Assembly (NCBI RefSeq): GCF_014218355.1
Contig: NZ_AP023368.1
Coordinates: forward strand, 5,395,501-5,459,500
Direction: 5' to 3'
DNA from: Anaerocolumna chitinilytica
GTDB lineage: Bacteria; Bacillota; Clostridia; Lachnospirales; Lachnospiraceae
DNA: 64,000 bases
Made by a program: the position numbers and the translations under genes. Below the pieces are notes generated by a model, which saw only the letters and a list, made by a program, of their open reading frames with translations, made no database searches and was not told the DNA's origin. Positions 33,539-42,463 of this stretch are shown here, piece by piece (within the stretch, counting starts at the first letter, position 1; every line of letters begins with the position of its first letter).

Positions 33539-34096
33539 ATGATGACTGAAATATCATTAAACATATTAGATATAGTACAAAATTCGATAAATGCCCATGC
33601 CAGTCTGATTGAAATCTCAGTTGAAATCAACCAAGCTGCTGATTTTCTCAAGATATCCATCAATGACAACGGCTGCGGAATGACAAAAGAACAAGCTGCT
33701 AATGCACAGGATCCCTTTTACACAACAAGAACTACCAGAAAGGTAGGTCTTGGAATCCCATTTTTCAAACAGGCATCCTTAAGCTGCGATGGTGAATTTC
33801 ACCTCGATTCTGCTCTGGGAGCAGGAACTAAGATTGAAGCCGTATTCCGCCTCAGTCACATTGATCGAATGCCTCTAGGTGATATGACAAGTACTATATA
33901 CAGCCTTGTTGCCTTTAACCCGGACATTGATTTTCTCTATACTTACAAAGTGGATGACAAATCCTTTGTTCTGGACACAAGAGAACTGCGCTGTATACTT
34001 CAGGATGTCCCTCTGGGAGACCCCCAGGTTGCTTCTTTTATAAAGGATTTTTTAATAGAAAATCACGCAGAAGTAAACGAAGACATCTACTTTTAA
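33539..34096 (+). CDS. HATPase-domain protein within the hyd operon
   Basis: 185 residues. GHKL ATPase motifs: N-box ILDIVQNSINAHA (about 8-20), G1 INDNGCGM, F-box DPFYTTRT, G2 VGLGIPFFKQA and a GTKIEAVF strand; the C-terminal 75 residues are unlike known domains. There is no His dimerisation helix, so it is not a classical sensor kinase. There is no strong ribosome site, so it may be coupled to hydC, which ends eight bases earlier. From memory the same gene sits at this place in other clostridial hydrogenase operons, which suggests a conserved regulatory role. Confidence 0.85.
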   Translation: MMTEISLNILDIVQNSINAHASLIEISVEINQAADFLKISINDNGCGMTKEQAANAQDPFYTTRTTRKVGLGIPFFKQASLSCDGEFHLDSALGAGTKIEAVFRLSHIDRMPLGDMTSTIYSLVAFNPDIDFLYTYKVDDKSFVLDTRELRCILQDVPLGDPQVASFIKDFLIENHAEVNEDIYF

Positions 34097-34227
34097 ATTG
34101 TAAATTATTAAACTCTTGATAAAAATGAAACAATCCCGTGTTTATTTCGCAAAGTTTGATAAGTTTTTAACGATACGAATAACTATTACGTATTTTACGT
34201 TTTATAAAAAAATAAGGAGGATCTCTT

Positions 34228-34602
34228 ATGAAAACTCTTGAAGAGTTAAAGGCCATCAGAGAAAAAATGCAGGGCCAGATTGGTCTTCGCTCTGAAACTG
34301 CCAGCCAGACCAGAGTAGTAGTCGGTATGGCTACCTGTGGTATTGCAAGTGGTGCAAGACCCGTACTGACTGCTCTTTCCGACGCAGTTCAGGAAAAAAA
34401 TCTTACCAATATCGCTGTTGTACAGACCGGATGTATCGGACTGTGCCAGTATGAACCAATTGTTGAAGTATTTGAACCCGGTAAAGATAAAGTAACCTAT
34501 GTAAAAATGACACCGGAGAAAGCAATGGAAGTGTTAGAGAAGCATCTTATCGGCGGCAAGGTAGTTGATAAATACATCATCAGTTCCGAAGGGAGGATAT
34601 AA
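34228..34602 (+). CDS. [2Fe-2S] ferredoxin-like hydrogenase subunit
   Basis: 124 residues with a thioredoxin-type [2Fe-2S] domain. The visible cysteines are in GMATCGIASGA and VQTGCIGLCQYEP (C-x3-C), the second pair typical of NuoE/NuoF N-terminal domains. AAGGAGG precedes the ATG, three bases separate it from hydB, and 131 bp from the HATPase gene, a gap where an internal promoter might lie though none is clear. It probably acts as a small electron-transfer subunit of the bifurcating complex. It resembles the N-terminal domain of HydB next door. Confidence 0.82.
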   Translation: MKTLEELKAIREKMQGQIGLRSETASQTRVVVGMATCGIASGARPVLTALSDAVQEKNLTNIAVVQTGCIGLCQYEPIVEVFEPGKDKVTYVKMTPEKAMEVLEKHLIGGKVVDKYIISSEGRI

Positions 34603-34605
34603 TAC

Positions 34606-36393
34606 ATGTTTCGTTCACATATCTTAGTTTGCGGCGGCACAGGATGTACTTCCTCCGGAAGTGTTAAAATTATTGATGCCCTGCAGGAAGAAATCAAGAA
34701 AAACGGACTGGAAAGCGAAGTATCTGTAGTCCAGACAGGCTGCCATGGTCTTTGTGCCCTCGGTCCTATTATGATTGTTTATCCCGATGCCTGTTTCTAT
34801 TCCATGGTAAAGGAAGAAGACATTCCGGAGATCGTATCCGAGCATTTATTAAAAGGAAGACCTGTTGAGCGCCTTCTTTATACAGAAACCGTAACAGAAG
34901 AAGGAATCAAATCTTTAAATGAAACTGACTTCTATAAGAAGCAGCACAGAATTGCTCTTCGTAACTGCGGTGTTATTAACCCCGAAAACATTGAAGAATA
35001 CATCGGAAACGGCGGTTATTCCGCTCTTGGTAAGGTTCTTACCGAAAATACACCCGATGATGTTATACAGACCCTCTTAGACAGCGGTCTTCGCGGAAGA
35101 GGCGGCGGCGGTTTCCCTACCGGCTTAAAGTGGAAGCTTGCCAAAGGAAATGATGCAGACCAGAAATATGTATGCTGTAACGCAGATGAAGGTGACCCAG
35201 GTGCATTCATGGACCGTTCCGTTCTGGAAGGTGACCCTCATGTAGTATTAGAAGCTATGGCAATTGCAGGTTACGCTATCGGCGCATCTCAGGGCTATAT
35301 CTATGTACGTGCTGAATACCCTATTGCTGTTGAACGTCTTGAGATTGCTATTGCTCAGGCAAGAGAATATGGAATGCTTGGAGAAGATATCTTCGGAACA
35401 GGCTTTAACTTTGATATCGGCTTAAGACTTGGTGCCGGCGCATTCGTATGCGGTGAGGAAACAGCTCTTATGACTTCTATCGAAGGTAACAGAGGTGAGC
35501 CTCGTCCCAGACCTCCTTTCCCTGCACAGAAAGGTTTATTTGGAAAACCTACTATATTAAATAACGTAGAAACTTATGCTAACATTCCTCAGATTATCTT
35601 AAACGGACCGGAGTGGTTTGCCGCTATGGGTACCGAAAAGTCCAAGGGAACCAAGGTATTTGCTTTAGGCGGTAAGATTAAGAATACCGGTCTTGTAGAA
35701 ATTCCTATGGGAACAACTTTAAGAGATGTTGTAGAAGAAATCGGCGGCGGTATTCCTAACGGAAAGAAATTCAAAGCGGCTCAGACCGGTGGTCCTTCCG
35801 GCGGATGTATTCCTGAAGAGCACTATGATATCCCTATTGACTATGATAACCTGATAAGTATCGGTTCCATGATGGGTTCCGGCGGTCTTATCGTTATGGA
35901 TGAAGACAACTGTATGGTTGATATCGCAAAGTTCTTCTTAGAGTTTACCGTGGATGAATCCTGCGGAAAATGTACACCTTGTCGTATCGGTACCAAGAGA
36001 CTTTATGAGATTCTTGAGAAGATTACAAACGGACAGGGAACCTTAGAAGACCTTGATAAATTAGAGGAACTCTGCTACTACATCAAAGACAACTCACTTT
36101 GCGGCTTAGGTCAGACTGCTCCTAATCCGGTACTTTCCACTCTGAAATACTTCAGAGATGAGTATGTTGCCCATGTTGTTGATAAGAAATGTCCTTCCGG
36201 CGTATGTAAAGCTCTTCTTTCCTATGTTATTGATGCTGATAAGTGTAAAGGCTGTACTCTTTGCGCAAGAGTATGTCCGAATGGCGCAATCGAAGGAAAA
36301 GTGAAAGAAGCTCATATCATCCACCAGAACAAGTGTATCAAGTGCGGAGCATGTATGGAAAAATGCCGTTTCGGCGCTATTTCCAAACAGTAA
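34606..36393 (+). CDS. hydB: Bifurcating hydrogenase beta subunit, NuoF-like flavoprotein
   Basis: 595 residues. In order: an N-terminal [2Fe-2S] thioredoxin-like domain (CGGTGC, QTGCHGLC), the NuoF core with FMN loop GLRGRGGGGFPTGLKW (about 163-178) and NADH loop ADEGDPGAFMDRS, GAGAFVCGEETAL, an SLBB domain, the N3-type cluster motif ESCGKCTPCRIG (about 450) and two C-terminal [4Fe-4S] motifs (CKGCTLCARVCP, CIKCGACMEKC). This is the subunit that binds NADH and FMN and splits electrons between NAD and ferredoxin. GGAGG precedes the ATG. Confidence 0.93.
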   Translation: MFRSHILVCGGTGCTSSGSVKIIDALQEEIKKNGLESEVSVVQTGCHGLCALGPIMIVYPDACFYSMVKEEDIPEIVSEHLLKGRPVERLLYTETVTEEGIKSLNETDFYKKQHRIALRNCGVINPENIEEYIGNGGYSALGKVLTENTPDDVIQTLLDSGLRGRGGGGFPTGLKWKLAKGNDADQKYVCCNADEGDPGAFMDRSVLEGDPHVVLEAMAIAGYAIGASQGYIYVRAEYPIAVERLEIAIAQAREYGMLGEDIFGTGFNFDIGLRLGAGAFVCGEETALMTSIEGNRGEPRPRPPFPAQKGLFGKPTILNNVETYANIPQIILNGPEWFAAMGTEKSKGTKVFALGGKIKNTGLVEIPMGTTLRDVVEEIGGGIPNGKKFKAAQTGGPSGGCIPEEHYDIPIDYDNLISIGSMMGSGGLIVMDEDNCMVDIAKFFLEFTVDESCGKCTPCRIGTKRLYEILEKITNGQGTLEDLDKLEELCYYIKDNSLCGLGQTAPNPVLSTLKYFRDEYVAHVVDKKCPSGVCKALLSYVIDADKCKGCTLCARVCPNGAIEGKVKEAHIIHQNKCIKCGACMEKCRFGAISKQ

Positions 36394-36423
36394 ACCCATT
36401 CTACTAATTATAGGAGGTTAAAG

Positions 36424-38175
36424 ATGGAAACCCTTAATATAAAAATCAACGGTATGGAAATCGCTGTACCAAAGGGCTCTACAATTCTGGAAGCTGCAAA
36501 GTTAGCGCATATTGAAATCCCTACTCTTTGCTACTTGAAAGAAATCAATGAGATCGGAGCCTGCCGTATCTGTGTTGTTGAAGTAAAAGGCGCAAGAAGC
36601 CTTGTTGCTTCCTGCGTATATCCCGTAAATGAAGGGATGGAAGTATGGACTAACACCCCTAAAGTACTGGATTCCAGAAAGAAAACACTGGAATTGATTC
36701 TTTCCACTCATGACAGAAAATGTTTATCCTGCGTAAGAAGCGGTGATTGTGAACTACAGAAATTATGCAAGGATTTAAAAGTAGAGGACGAAGGCCGTTA
36801 CGACGGAGAAAATCCTGAATACGCAATCGATTATTCCGCAGCACATATGTACCGCGATAATAATAAGTGTATTCTTTGCAGACGCTGTTCCGCTGTCTGT
36901 GATAAAGTTCAGAGTATTGGTGTTATCGGACCCAATGCCCGTGGTTTCAAGACTAATATCGCATCTCCTTTTGATATGGGCCTTGGTGACACAAGCTGCG
37001 TATCCTGCGGACAGTGTATTGCAGTATGTCCTACCGGCGCATTATCCGAGAAAGACTATACAGCTGATGTTTTTAAAGCAATTGCAGATCCTACAAAGCA
37101 TGTAATCGTTCAAACAGCTCCTTCCGTTCGTGCAGGACTTGGCGAAGAATTCGGCCTTCCTATCGGTACTAACGTAGAAGGCAAGATGGTATCCGCTCTT
37201 AGAAGACTTGGTTTTGCTAAGGTATTTGATACCGATTTTGCTGCTGATTTAACTATCATGGAAGAAGCTCATGAGTTCCTTGACCGTGTACAAAATGGCG
37301 GTGTGCTGCCTTTAATTACCTCCTGCTCACCAGGCTGGGTAAAATACTGCGAACACTATTTCCCTGATATGACAGAGAACCTTTCCAGCTGTAAATCTCC
37401 TCAGCAGATGTTTGGTGCTACTGCCAAGACTTACTATGCAGAGAAGATGGGCATTGATCCCAAGGATATCGTAATGGTAAGTATCATGCCTTGTACTGCT
37501 AAGAAGTTCGAAGTAGGAAGAGATGACCAGAATGCTGCTGGTGTAGCTGATGTTGATATCTCACTTACCGTTAGAGAACTTGCAAGAATGATAAACCGTG
37601 CAGGTATTAACTTCCTCTCCCTTCCGGATGAAGAATTTGATTCACCTCTTGGTATGTCTACCGGTGCCGGTGTTATCTTTGGCGCTACCGGTGGTGTTAT
37701 GGAAGCTGCTCTTCGTACCGCTGTAGAGGAATTAACAGGCGAAGAATTACAGAAGCTTGATTTCTCTGAAGTAAGAGGTACAAAAGGTATCAAAGAAGCT
37801 ACTTACAATGTAGCCGGAATGGATGTAAAGGTAGCTGTTGCTTCCGGTCTTTCCAATGCAAGAGAGCTTCTTACAAAAGTTAAGAATGGTGAAGCAGAAT
37901 ACCACTTTATCGAAATCATGGGTTGTCCCGGCGGCTGTGTAAACGGCGGCGGTATGCCTCAGGTACCTGCAAGTGTTCGTAACTTTAATGATATCCGCTC
38001 TATGCGTGCTAAGGTTTTATATGACCTTGACAGCTCCATGCCTTATAGAAAATCCCATGAGAATCCTGCTATCAAGCAGCTTTATGCTGAGTATTTCGGT
38101 AAACCCGGCAGCCACAAAGCTCATGAGGTTCTTCATACAAGTTATGTTAAGAGAACTGTTAACAGCGAAAAATAA
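36424..38175 (+). CDS. hydA: Bifurcating [FeFe]-hydrogenase catalytic subunit
   Basis: 583 residues. Domains: plant-type [2Fe-2S] (C36, C47, C50, C64), His-ligated [4Fe-4S] (H96, C100, C103, C109), two [4Fe-4S] (C149-C159 and C192-C202), H-cluster domain and the small-subunit-like tail. Loops: L1 TSCSPGW (299-305), L2 MPCTAKKFE (C357), L3 EIMGCPGGCVNGGG (C501, C505). The second Cys of the usual TSCCP is Ser302, and Cys323 sits in SSCKSPQQ where other enzymes have Ala; I believe both occur in other clostridial HydA. It makes H2 from NADH plus reduced ferredoxin. Maturation genes are not in this window. Confidence 0.93.
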   Translation: METLNIKINGMEIAVPKGSTILEAAKLAHIEIPTLCYLKEINEIGACRICVVEVKGARSLVASCVYPVNEGMEVWTNTPKVLDSRKKTLELILSTHDRKCLSCVRSGDCELQKLCKDLKVEDEGRYDGENPEYAIDYSAAHMYRDNNKCILCRRCSAVCDKVQSIGVIGPNARGFKTNIASPFDMGLGDTSCVSCGQCIAVCPTGALSEKDYTADVFKAIADPTKHVIVQTAPSVRAGLGEEFGLPIGTNVEGKMVSALRRLGFAKVFDTDFAADLTIMEEAHEFLDRVQNGGVLPLITSCSPGWVKYCEHYFPDMTENLSSCKSPQQMFGATAKTYYAEKMGIDPKDIVMVSIMPCTAKKFEVGRDDQNAAGVADVDISLTVRELARMINRAGINFLSLPDEEFDSPLGMSTGAGVIFGATGGVMEAALRTAVEELTGEELQKLDFSEVRGTKGIKEATYNVAGMDVKVAVASGLSNARELLTKVKNGEAEYHFIEIMGCPGGCVNGGGMPQVPASVRNFNDIRSMRAKVLYDLDSSMPYRKSHENPAIKQLYAEYFGKPGSHKAHEVLHTSYVKRTVNSEK

Positions 38176-38190
38176 TAAATAAAATTCAAG

Positions 38191-38265
38191 CAAAGAAAAC
38201 CCCCTGTTTTTCATAATACACCAGTTTTACCGGTATAGAAAATCTCAGCGGGTTTTCTTTGTTTA
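38191..38265 (+). terminator. Terminator of the hyd operon
   Basis: CAAAGAAAACCC (38191-38202) pairs perfectly with GGGTTTTCTTTG (38250-38261), followed by TTTATC; the long loop holds a small inner hairpin. Further on, CTCTAAAAA (38349-38357) and TTTTTAGAG (38376-38384) form a second hairpin of unknown role. Confidence 0.75.
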
Positions 38266-38453
38266 TCCAGGATTCCGGTATACATTATTTCCCATGTTTA
38301 AAAATCAATTTTTCATTTTTGTAATACAAAAAATATCAACAGGAAATTCTCTAAAAACCCCTATTAACATACGTTTTTTTAGAGGCTGTTCCTCGGTATA
38401 GTTTGTATACAGTAATAAAAATGCAAATAAATCTAATTTAATTCAAATATTAG

Positions 38454-38481
38454 TTGACAAATACAATTTATATAATATAAT
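38454..38481 (+). promoter_or_regulatory. oppA promoter
   Basis: TTGACA (38454-38459) and TATAAT (38476-38481) with a 16-bp spacer, about 87 bp before the oppA start codon. Confidence 0.75.
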
Positions 38482-38509
38482 TAAGCCATAATAATTACGA
38501 GACAAAGTA

Positions 38510-38543
38510 GTCGCGAAAGGTTTTCCTTTCTGCGGCTTTTTTT
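38510..38543 (+). terminator. Terminator-like hairpin in the oppA leader
   Basis: GTCGCGAAAGG (38510-38520), loop TTTT, CCTTTC-T-GCGGC (38525-38536), then seven T (38537-38543). It lies about 20 nt after the predicted transcription start and 25 bp before the oppA start codon, so it could attenuate oppABCDF transcription. The alternative is that it ends transcription from upstream. Confidence 0.7.
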
Positions 38544-38567
38544 GTACTTAAAAAAGGAGGAGCATTT

Positions 38568-40280
38568 GTGATTAAAGTGAAAAAATTTATGGCATTACTC
38601 TTCTCTCTTGTTTTAGTATTATCCTTAACTGCCTGCGGTGGTAAGAATGCTGAAACAGAGACCGGTAATGCAGGGACTGATACGCCTGCTGCTACAGAAG
38701 GCACAGATGATGGCACTGCTACAGACAATGCCGGCACAGATACCGCTGGTGGAAATGTATTAAATGTTCAATTTGACGTGGAGGTTGCTTCCCTTGATCC
38801 TCAGATAGCAACAGACGGTACTTCTTTTGAAGTATTAGCAGATACAACCGAAGGTCTTTATACCATTGACGCGTCCGGTCTTCCGGCTCTTGCAATGGCA
38901 GAAGGCGTTCAAAAAAGTGATGACGGACTTACATACACTTTTACCTTAAGAGATGCCAAGTGGTCTAACGGAACCCCCGTTACTGCCGCTGATTTCGTAT
39001 TTGCCTGGAGAAGACTGGTAGATCCGAAAGTAGCAAGTGAGTATTCTTTCATAGCTGAAATCGCAAATATCAAGAATGCAGCTGATATCATTGCAGGAAA
39101 GAAGGAGCCCAGTGAATTAGGCGTTACTGCAAAGGATGATAAGACCTTAGAGGTTCAGCTTGATGTTCCTGTTCCTTTCTTTGAATCCTTGATGGCATTT
39201 CCTTCCTTTATGCCGGTAAATGAAGCTTTCTTTACACAGCAGGGTGACAATTACGGTACTTCACCGGATACTATCTTAAGCAACGGTGCATTTAAATTAA
39301 CTTCTTATGAACCCGCTGCAACCACAATTTCCTTAGCAAAGAACCCTGACTACTGGGATACCGGCAAAGTAGGCCTTGATGGTATCAATTATCAGGTAAT
39401 CAAAGATTCACAAACTGCTATGCTCTCCTACCAGAACGGTGACCTGGATGTTGTTACCCTTTCCGGTGAACAGGTGGAACAATTCCAGTCAGATCCGGAA
39501 TTCCACAATATAATGGCAGGTTACTTATGGTATATCTCTCCCAACCAGAAAGTGAAAGGTCTTGAGAACTTAAATCTACGTATGGCATTGGCTTTAGCAT
39601 ATGATAAATCTGCTATTGTAAACAACATCTTAAAAGATGGTTCCATCGTAGCTGATTTTGCTGTTCCTACTCTCCTTGCAACCGGACCTGACGGAAAAGA
39701 CTTCCGTGAAACTACCGGAACTTACCTGTCTACAGATAAGGCTAAAGCCTTAGATTACTGGAAAAAAGCTCAGGCAGAGCTTGGTATAGACAAATTAACT
39801 TACACGATGATTGTAGAAGATACGGAATCCGCACAGAATGTTGCACAGTTCATCCAATCTGAAATTCAGACCACACTTCCCGGCATTACGATTAAGATAG
39901 AGACCATGCCGAAGAAAAACCGTGTAGAAAGAATGCAGTCCGGTGACTTTGAACTTGGCCTTACCCGTTGGGGTCCTGACTATGCAGACCCTATGACATA
40001 TCTGGATATGTGGGAAACCGGTAATTCCAATAACTATGGTTTCTGGTCCAATTCTGATTATGATGCTATTATTGAATCTGCTAAGAAAGGCGAGCTTGCC
40101 TTAGATCCTGCTAAGAGATGGGATGCTTTAAAGAACGCAGAAAAGATTGCAATGGATAATGCCGTTATCTTCCCTGTATACCAGAAAGGCGATGCCGTTA
40201 TGATTAAGAGCGGTGTTGAAGGCATTGAATTCCATTCCGTAGGTATTAACCGTATCTATAAGGATGCAACCAAGAAATAA
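38568..40280 (+). CDS. oppA: Oligopeptide ABC importer substrate-binding lipoprotein
   Basis: 570 residues from a GTG start, with AAAGGAGG seven bases upstream. A lipoprotein signal ends at LTACGG (Cys near residue 22), followed by a Thr/Gly/Asp-rich linker and a full SBP_bac_5 domain, with ASLDPQIATDGTSFEVL and a YTFTLRDAKWSNGTPVTAADFVFAW motif characteristic of peptide-binding OppA proteins. It captures peptides at the cell surface for the OppBCDF channel encoded next. It is separated from oppB by 185 bp containing a strong hairpin, as often seen where the binding protein is made in excess. Confidence 0.92.
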   Translation: MIKVKKFMALLFSLVLVLSLTACGGKNAETETGNAGTDTPAATEGTDDGTATDNAGTDTAGGNVLNVQFDVEVASLDPQIATDGTSFEVLADTTEGLYTIDASGLPALAMAEGVQKSDDGLTYTFTLRDAKWSNGTPVTAADFVFAWRRLVDPKVASEYSFIAEIANIKNAADIIAGKKEPSELGVTAKDDKTLEVQLDVPVPFFESLMAFPSFMPVNEAFFTQQGDNYGTSPDTILSNGAFKLTSYEPAATTISLAKNPDYWDTGKVGLDGINYQVIKDSQTAMLSYQNGDLDVVTLSGEQVEQFQSDPEFHNIMAGYLWYISPNQKVKGLENLNLRMALALAYDKSAIVNNILKDGSIVADFAVPTLLATGPDGKDFRETTGTYLSTDKAKALDYWKKAQAELGIDKLTYTMIVEDTESAQNVAQFIQSEIQTTLPGITIKIETMPKKNRVERMQSGDFELGLTRWGPDYADPMTYLDMWETGNSNNYGFWSNSDYDAIIESAKKGELALDPAKRWDALKNAEKIAMDNAVIFPVYQKGDAVMIKSGVEGIEFHSVGINRIYKDATKK

Positions 40281-40392
40281 GCAGTCTATCTGTGATAAAG
40301 CTAAAATTGATTCTGATTTAAGCTTTTGACAATGAACTGCATTTCATGATAGTTGAAATATTTTATGAAAGAAAGAGATATCCATATATATT

Positions 40393-40431
40393 ATGACGCT
40401 GTCAGGTGCAACCCACCTGTAACAGCGTCAT
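40393..40431 (+). repeat. Strong hairpin between oppA and oppB
   Basis: ATGACGCTGTCAGGTG (from 40393) pairs with CACCTGTAACAGCGTCAT (to 40431) with one unpaired base, around a loop of about five bases. No T-run follows, so it is more likely an mRNA-stabilising or processing structure than a terminator. Confidence 0.75.
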
Positions 40432-40465
40432 TTATGTATTGTATATGGTAAGGAGAGTGGGTTAC

Positions 40466-41407
40466 GTGAAAAAATATATTTTAAAACGGGTAGCAATTTC
40501 TATAGTAACACTAATCGTTATCTTACTGGTATTGTTCCTGATGCTTCAGTTTATGCCAGGTTCACCTTTTAACGATGAAAAGCTGACTGCTGCACAAAAG
40601 GCAATCCTGAATAAGAAATACGGCTTGGATAAGCCAATGTTTATAAGGTTTATAAATTATATCAAAGCAATGCTCTCCGGTGATTTCGGAGTTTCCTATA
40701 CCATATCGAAAAACACACCTATTACATCTCTCTTACAGACCAGGCTTCCAATCTCCTTAAGACTTGGCGGCCAAGCCATTCTGATAGGAACTGCAATAGG
40801 TCTAATACTTGGATTAATCGCTGCAATAAAGCACAATACCATATATGATACCATTACAACCATCATATCCGTATTAGGTGTCAGCCTTCCTTCTTATGTA
40901 TTTGCTATGGCATTAAGCTATGGACTGGGCTTCCGCTTAAAATGGTTCCCTATCCTTTATGATGCAAAGAATCCTTTTGATTCTTCGGTTATCCCTACAA
41001 TCTCCCTCTGTATGTTTACCATTGCTACGGTTGCCAGGTTTACACGTACAGAGATGCTGGAGGTCCTTGGCTCCGATTATATGCTCCTTGCAGAAAGCAA
41101 GGGCATCAACAGCTTCCGGCTTATCTTCCGCCATGCCTTAAGAAATGCTCTCATCCCTATTATAACGGTTCTGGCTCCTCTGGTAGTCGGTCTTATGACA
41201 GGAAGCCTTGTAATTGAAAAACTATTTTCCATACCTGGTATCGGAAGTCTTTTAGTATCAGCCATACAATCCAATGACTATAATGTTGTAGTCGCACTGA
41301 CCTTTATCTACAGCTTAATGTATATTGGAATTATGCTGGTAGTCGATATCCTCTATGGTGTTATCGATCCCAGAATCAGACTTGTAAAGGGGGATGGCAA
41401 TGAATAA
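40466..41407 (+). CDS. oppB: Oligopeptide ABC importer permease
   Basis: 313 residues with six membrane segments: the opening YILKRVAISIVTLIVILLVLF, the LDKPMFIRFINYI periplasmic helix and an EAA loop (VLGSDYMLLAESKGIN, about 215-230) that contacts the ATPases. GTG at 40466 is chosen because AAGGAG lies ten bases before it and the protein then has the usual OppB length; the frame extends upstream to 40406 without support. Its end overlaps oppC by eight bases. Confidence 0.9.
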   Translation: MKKYILKRVAISIVTLIVILLVLFLMLQFMPGSPFNDEKLTAAQKAILNKKYGLDKPMFIRFINYIKAMLSGDFGVSYTISKNTPITSLLQTRLPISLRLGGQAILIGTAIGLILGLIAAIKHNTIYDTITTIISVLGVSLPSYVFAMALSYGLGFRLKWFPILYDAKNPFDSSVIPTISLCMFTIATVARFTRTEMLEVLGSDYMLLAESKGINSFRLIFRHALRNALIPIITVLAPLVVGLMTGSLVIEKLFSIPGIGSLLVSAIQSNDYNVVVALTFIYSLMYIGIMLVVDILYGVIDPRIRLVKGDGNE

Positions 41408-42461
41408 TACAAATACAGATATGGAATTTCTGCCGGGTGACTTTGAGCTTGTAGGCAGTGAAAAAATCTCCCGAATAGATGAAGCTTATGCCAGTCAGTC
41501 CTACTGGCATGATATTATAAAACGCTTTACAAAAAACAAAGGAGCCGTTGCAGGTCTCATCGGTATTCTTCTTATCATTGTAATGGCAATCGTGGGTCCT
41601 TCTCTAACCGGTCGTACTTACTATGAACAGAATATCACTCATCAGAATTTGGCACCTCGAGTTCCAGGCCTTGAAAAGCTCGGAATTTTTGACGGCTCGG
41701 AAAAGATGCACACCTCTAAAGGTTCTGTAGAGCAAAACAAATATATCTCCTCGGACTCTTCAAAAACCACCGGGCTGGAAAAGGTTTATTATTGGTTTGG
41801 AACCGATGTTCTTGGACGTGATATCTTCACCAGGACCTGGGTAGGAACCCGTATCTCCCTCTACATTGCCTTGGTTGCCGTTATTGTAGATATGTGCTTT
41901 GGTATGGTCTATGGTCTTATCTCCGGTTATTTTGGCGGTAAGGTAGATATGGTCCTCCAGAGATTCTCTGAAATCCTAAACGGAATTCCAACCCTTGTTA
42001 TTGTTACCCTGTTAATTCTCGTATTCAGACCGGGACTCTTAACCATAACTCTAGCCATTGCCATTACCGGCTGGATTGGCATGAGCAAGATTGCAAGAGC
42101 ACAGGTATTAAAATTAAAGGAACAGGAGTTTATACTTGCCTCGAAGACCCTTGGCGCCAGAGATTTCTTTATCATATTTAAAGAAATCCTGCCTAATATC
42201 TTCGGCCAATTAATCGTAATGTCTATGTTTTCCATCCCTAACGCCATTTTTACCGAAGCTTTTCTTGCCTTCATTGGTCTAGGTGTATTGCCGCCGCTAG
42301 CTTCCCTTGGTACTTTAATCAGTGACGCCTTTAAATCCTTTACCACTCATCCTTACATGATTGTATTCCCGGTTATCGTACTGGCAATCATCATGTTAAG
42401 CTTTAACCTGATGGCCGACGGTTTAAGAGATGCCTTTGACCCGAAGATGAAGGAGGTGTAA
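41400..42461 (+). CDS. oppC: Oligopeptide ABC importer permease
   Basis: 353 residues. A cytoplasmic N-terminal tail (about 45 residues, typical of OppC) is followed by a first membrane segment, a large extracellular loop (about 70-120) and five further segments with an EAA loop (KLKEQEFILASKTLGARD). The ATG at 41400 follows AAAGGGGG; one six bases earlier is too close to it. It overlaps oppB and ends two bases before oppD. It forms the membrane channel with OppB. Confidence 0.9.
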   Translation: MNNTNTDMEFLPGDFELVGSEKISRIDEAYASQSYWHDIIKRFTKNKGAVAGLIGILLIIVMAIVGPSLTGRTYYEQNITHQNLAPRVPGLEKLGIFDGSEKMHTSKGSVEQNKYISSDSSKTTGLEKVYYWFGTDVLGRDIFTRTWVGTRISLYIALVAVIVDMCFGMVYGLISGYFGGKVDMVLQRFSEILNGIPTLVIVTLLILVFRPGLLTITLAIAITGWIGMSKIARAQVLKLKEQEFILASKTLGARDFFIIFKEILPNIFGQLIVMSMFSIPNAIFTEAFLAFIGLGVLPPLASLGTLISDAFKSFTTHPYMIVFPVIVLAIIMLSFNLMADGLRDAFDPKMKEV

Positions 42462-42463
42462 GC

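Noticed and set aside
24854..38175. Hydrogenase maturation genes hydE, hydF, hydG
   Set aside because: No radical-SAM or GTPase gene of these types is present among the genes of this region.
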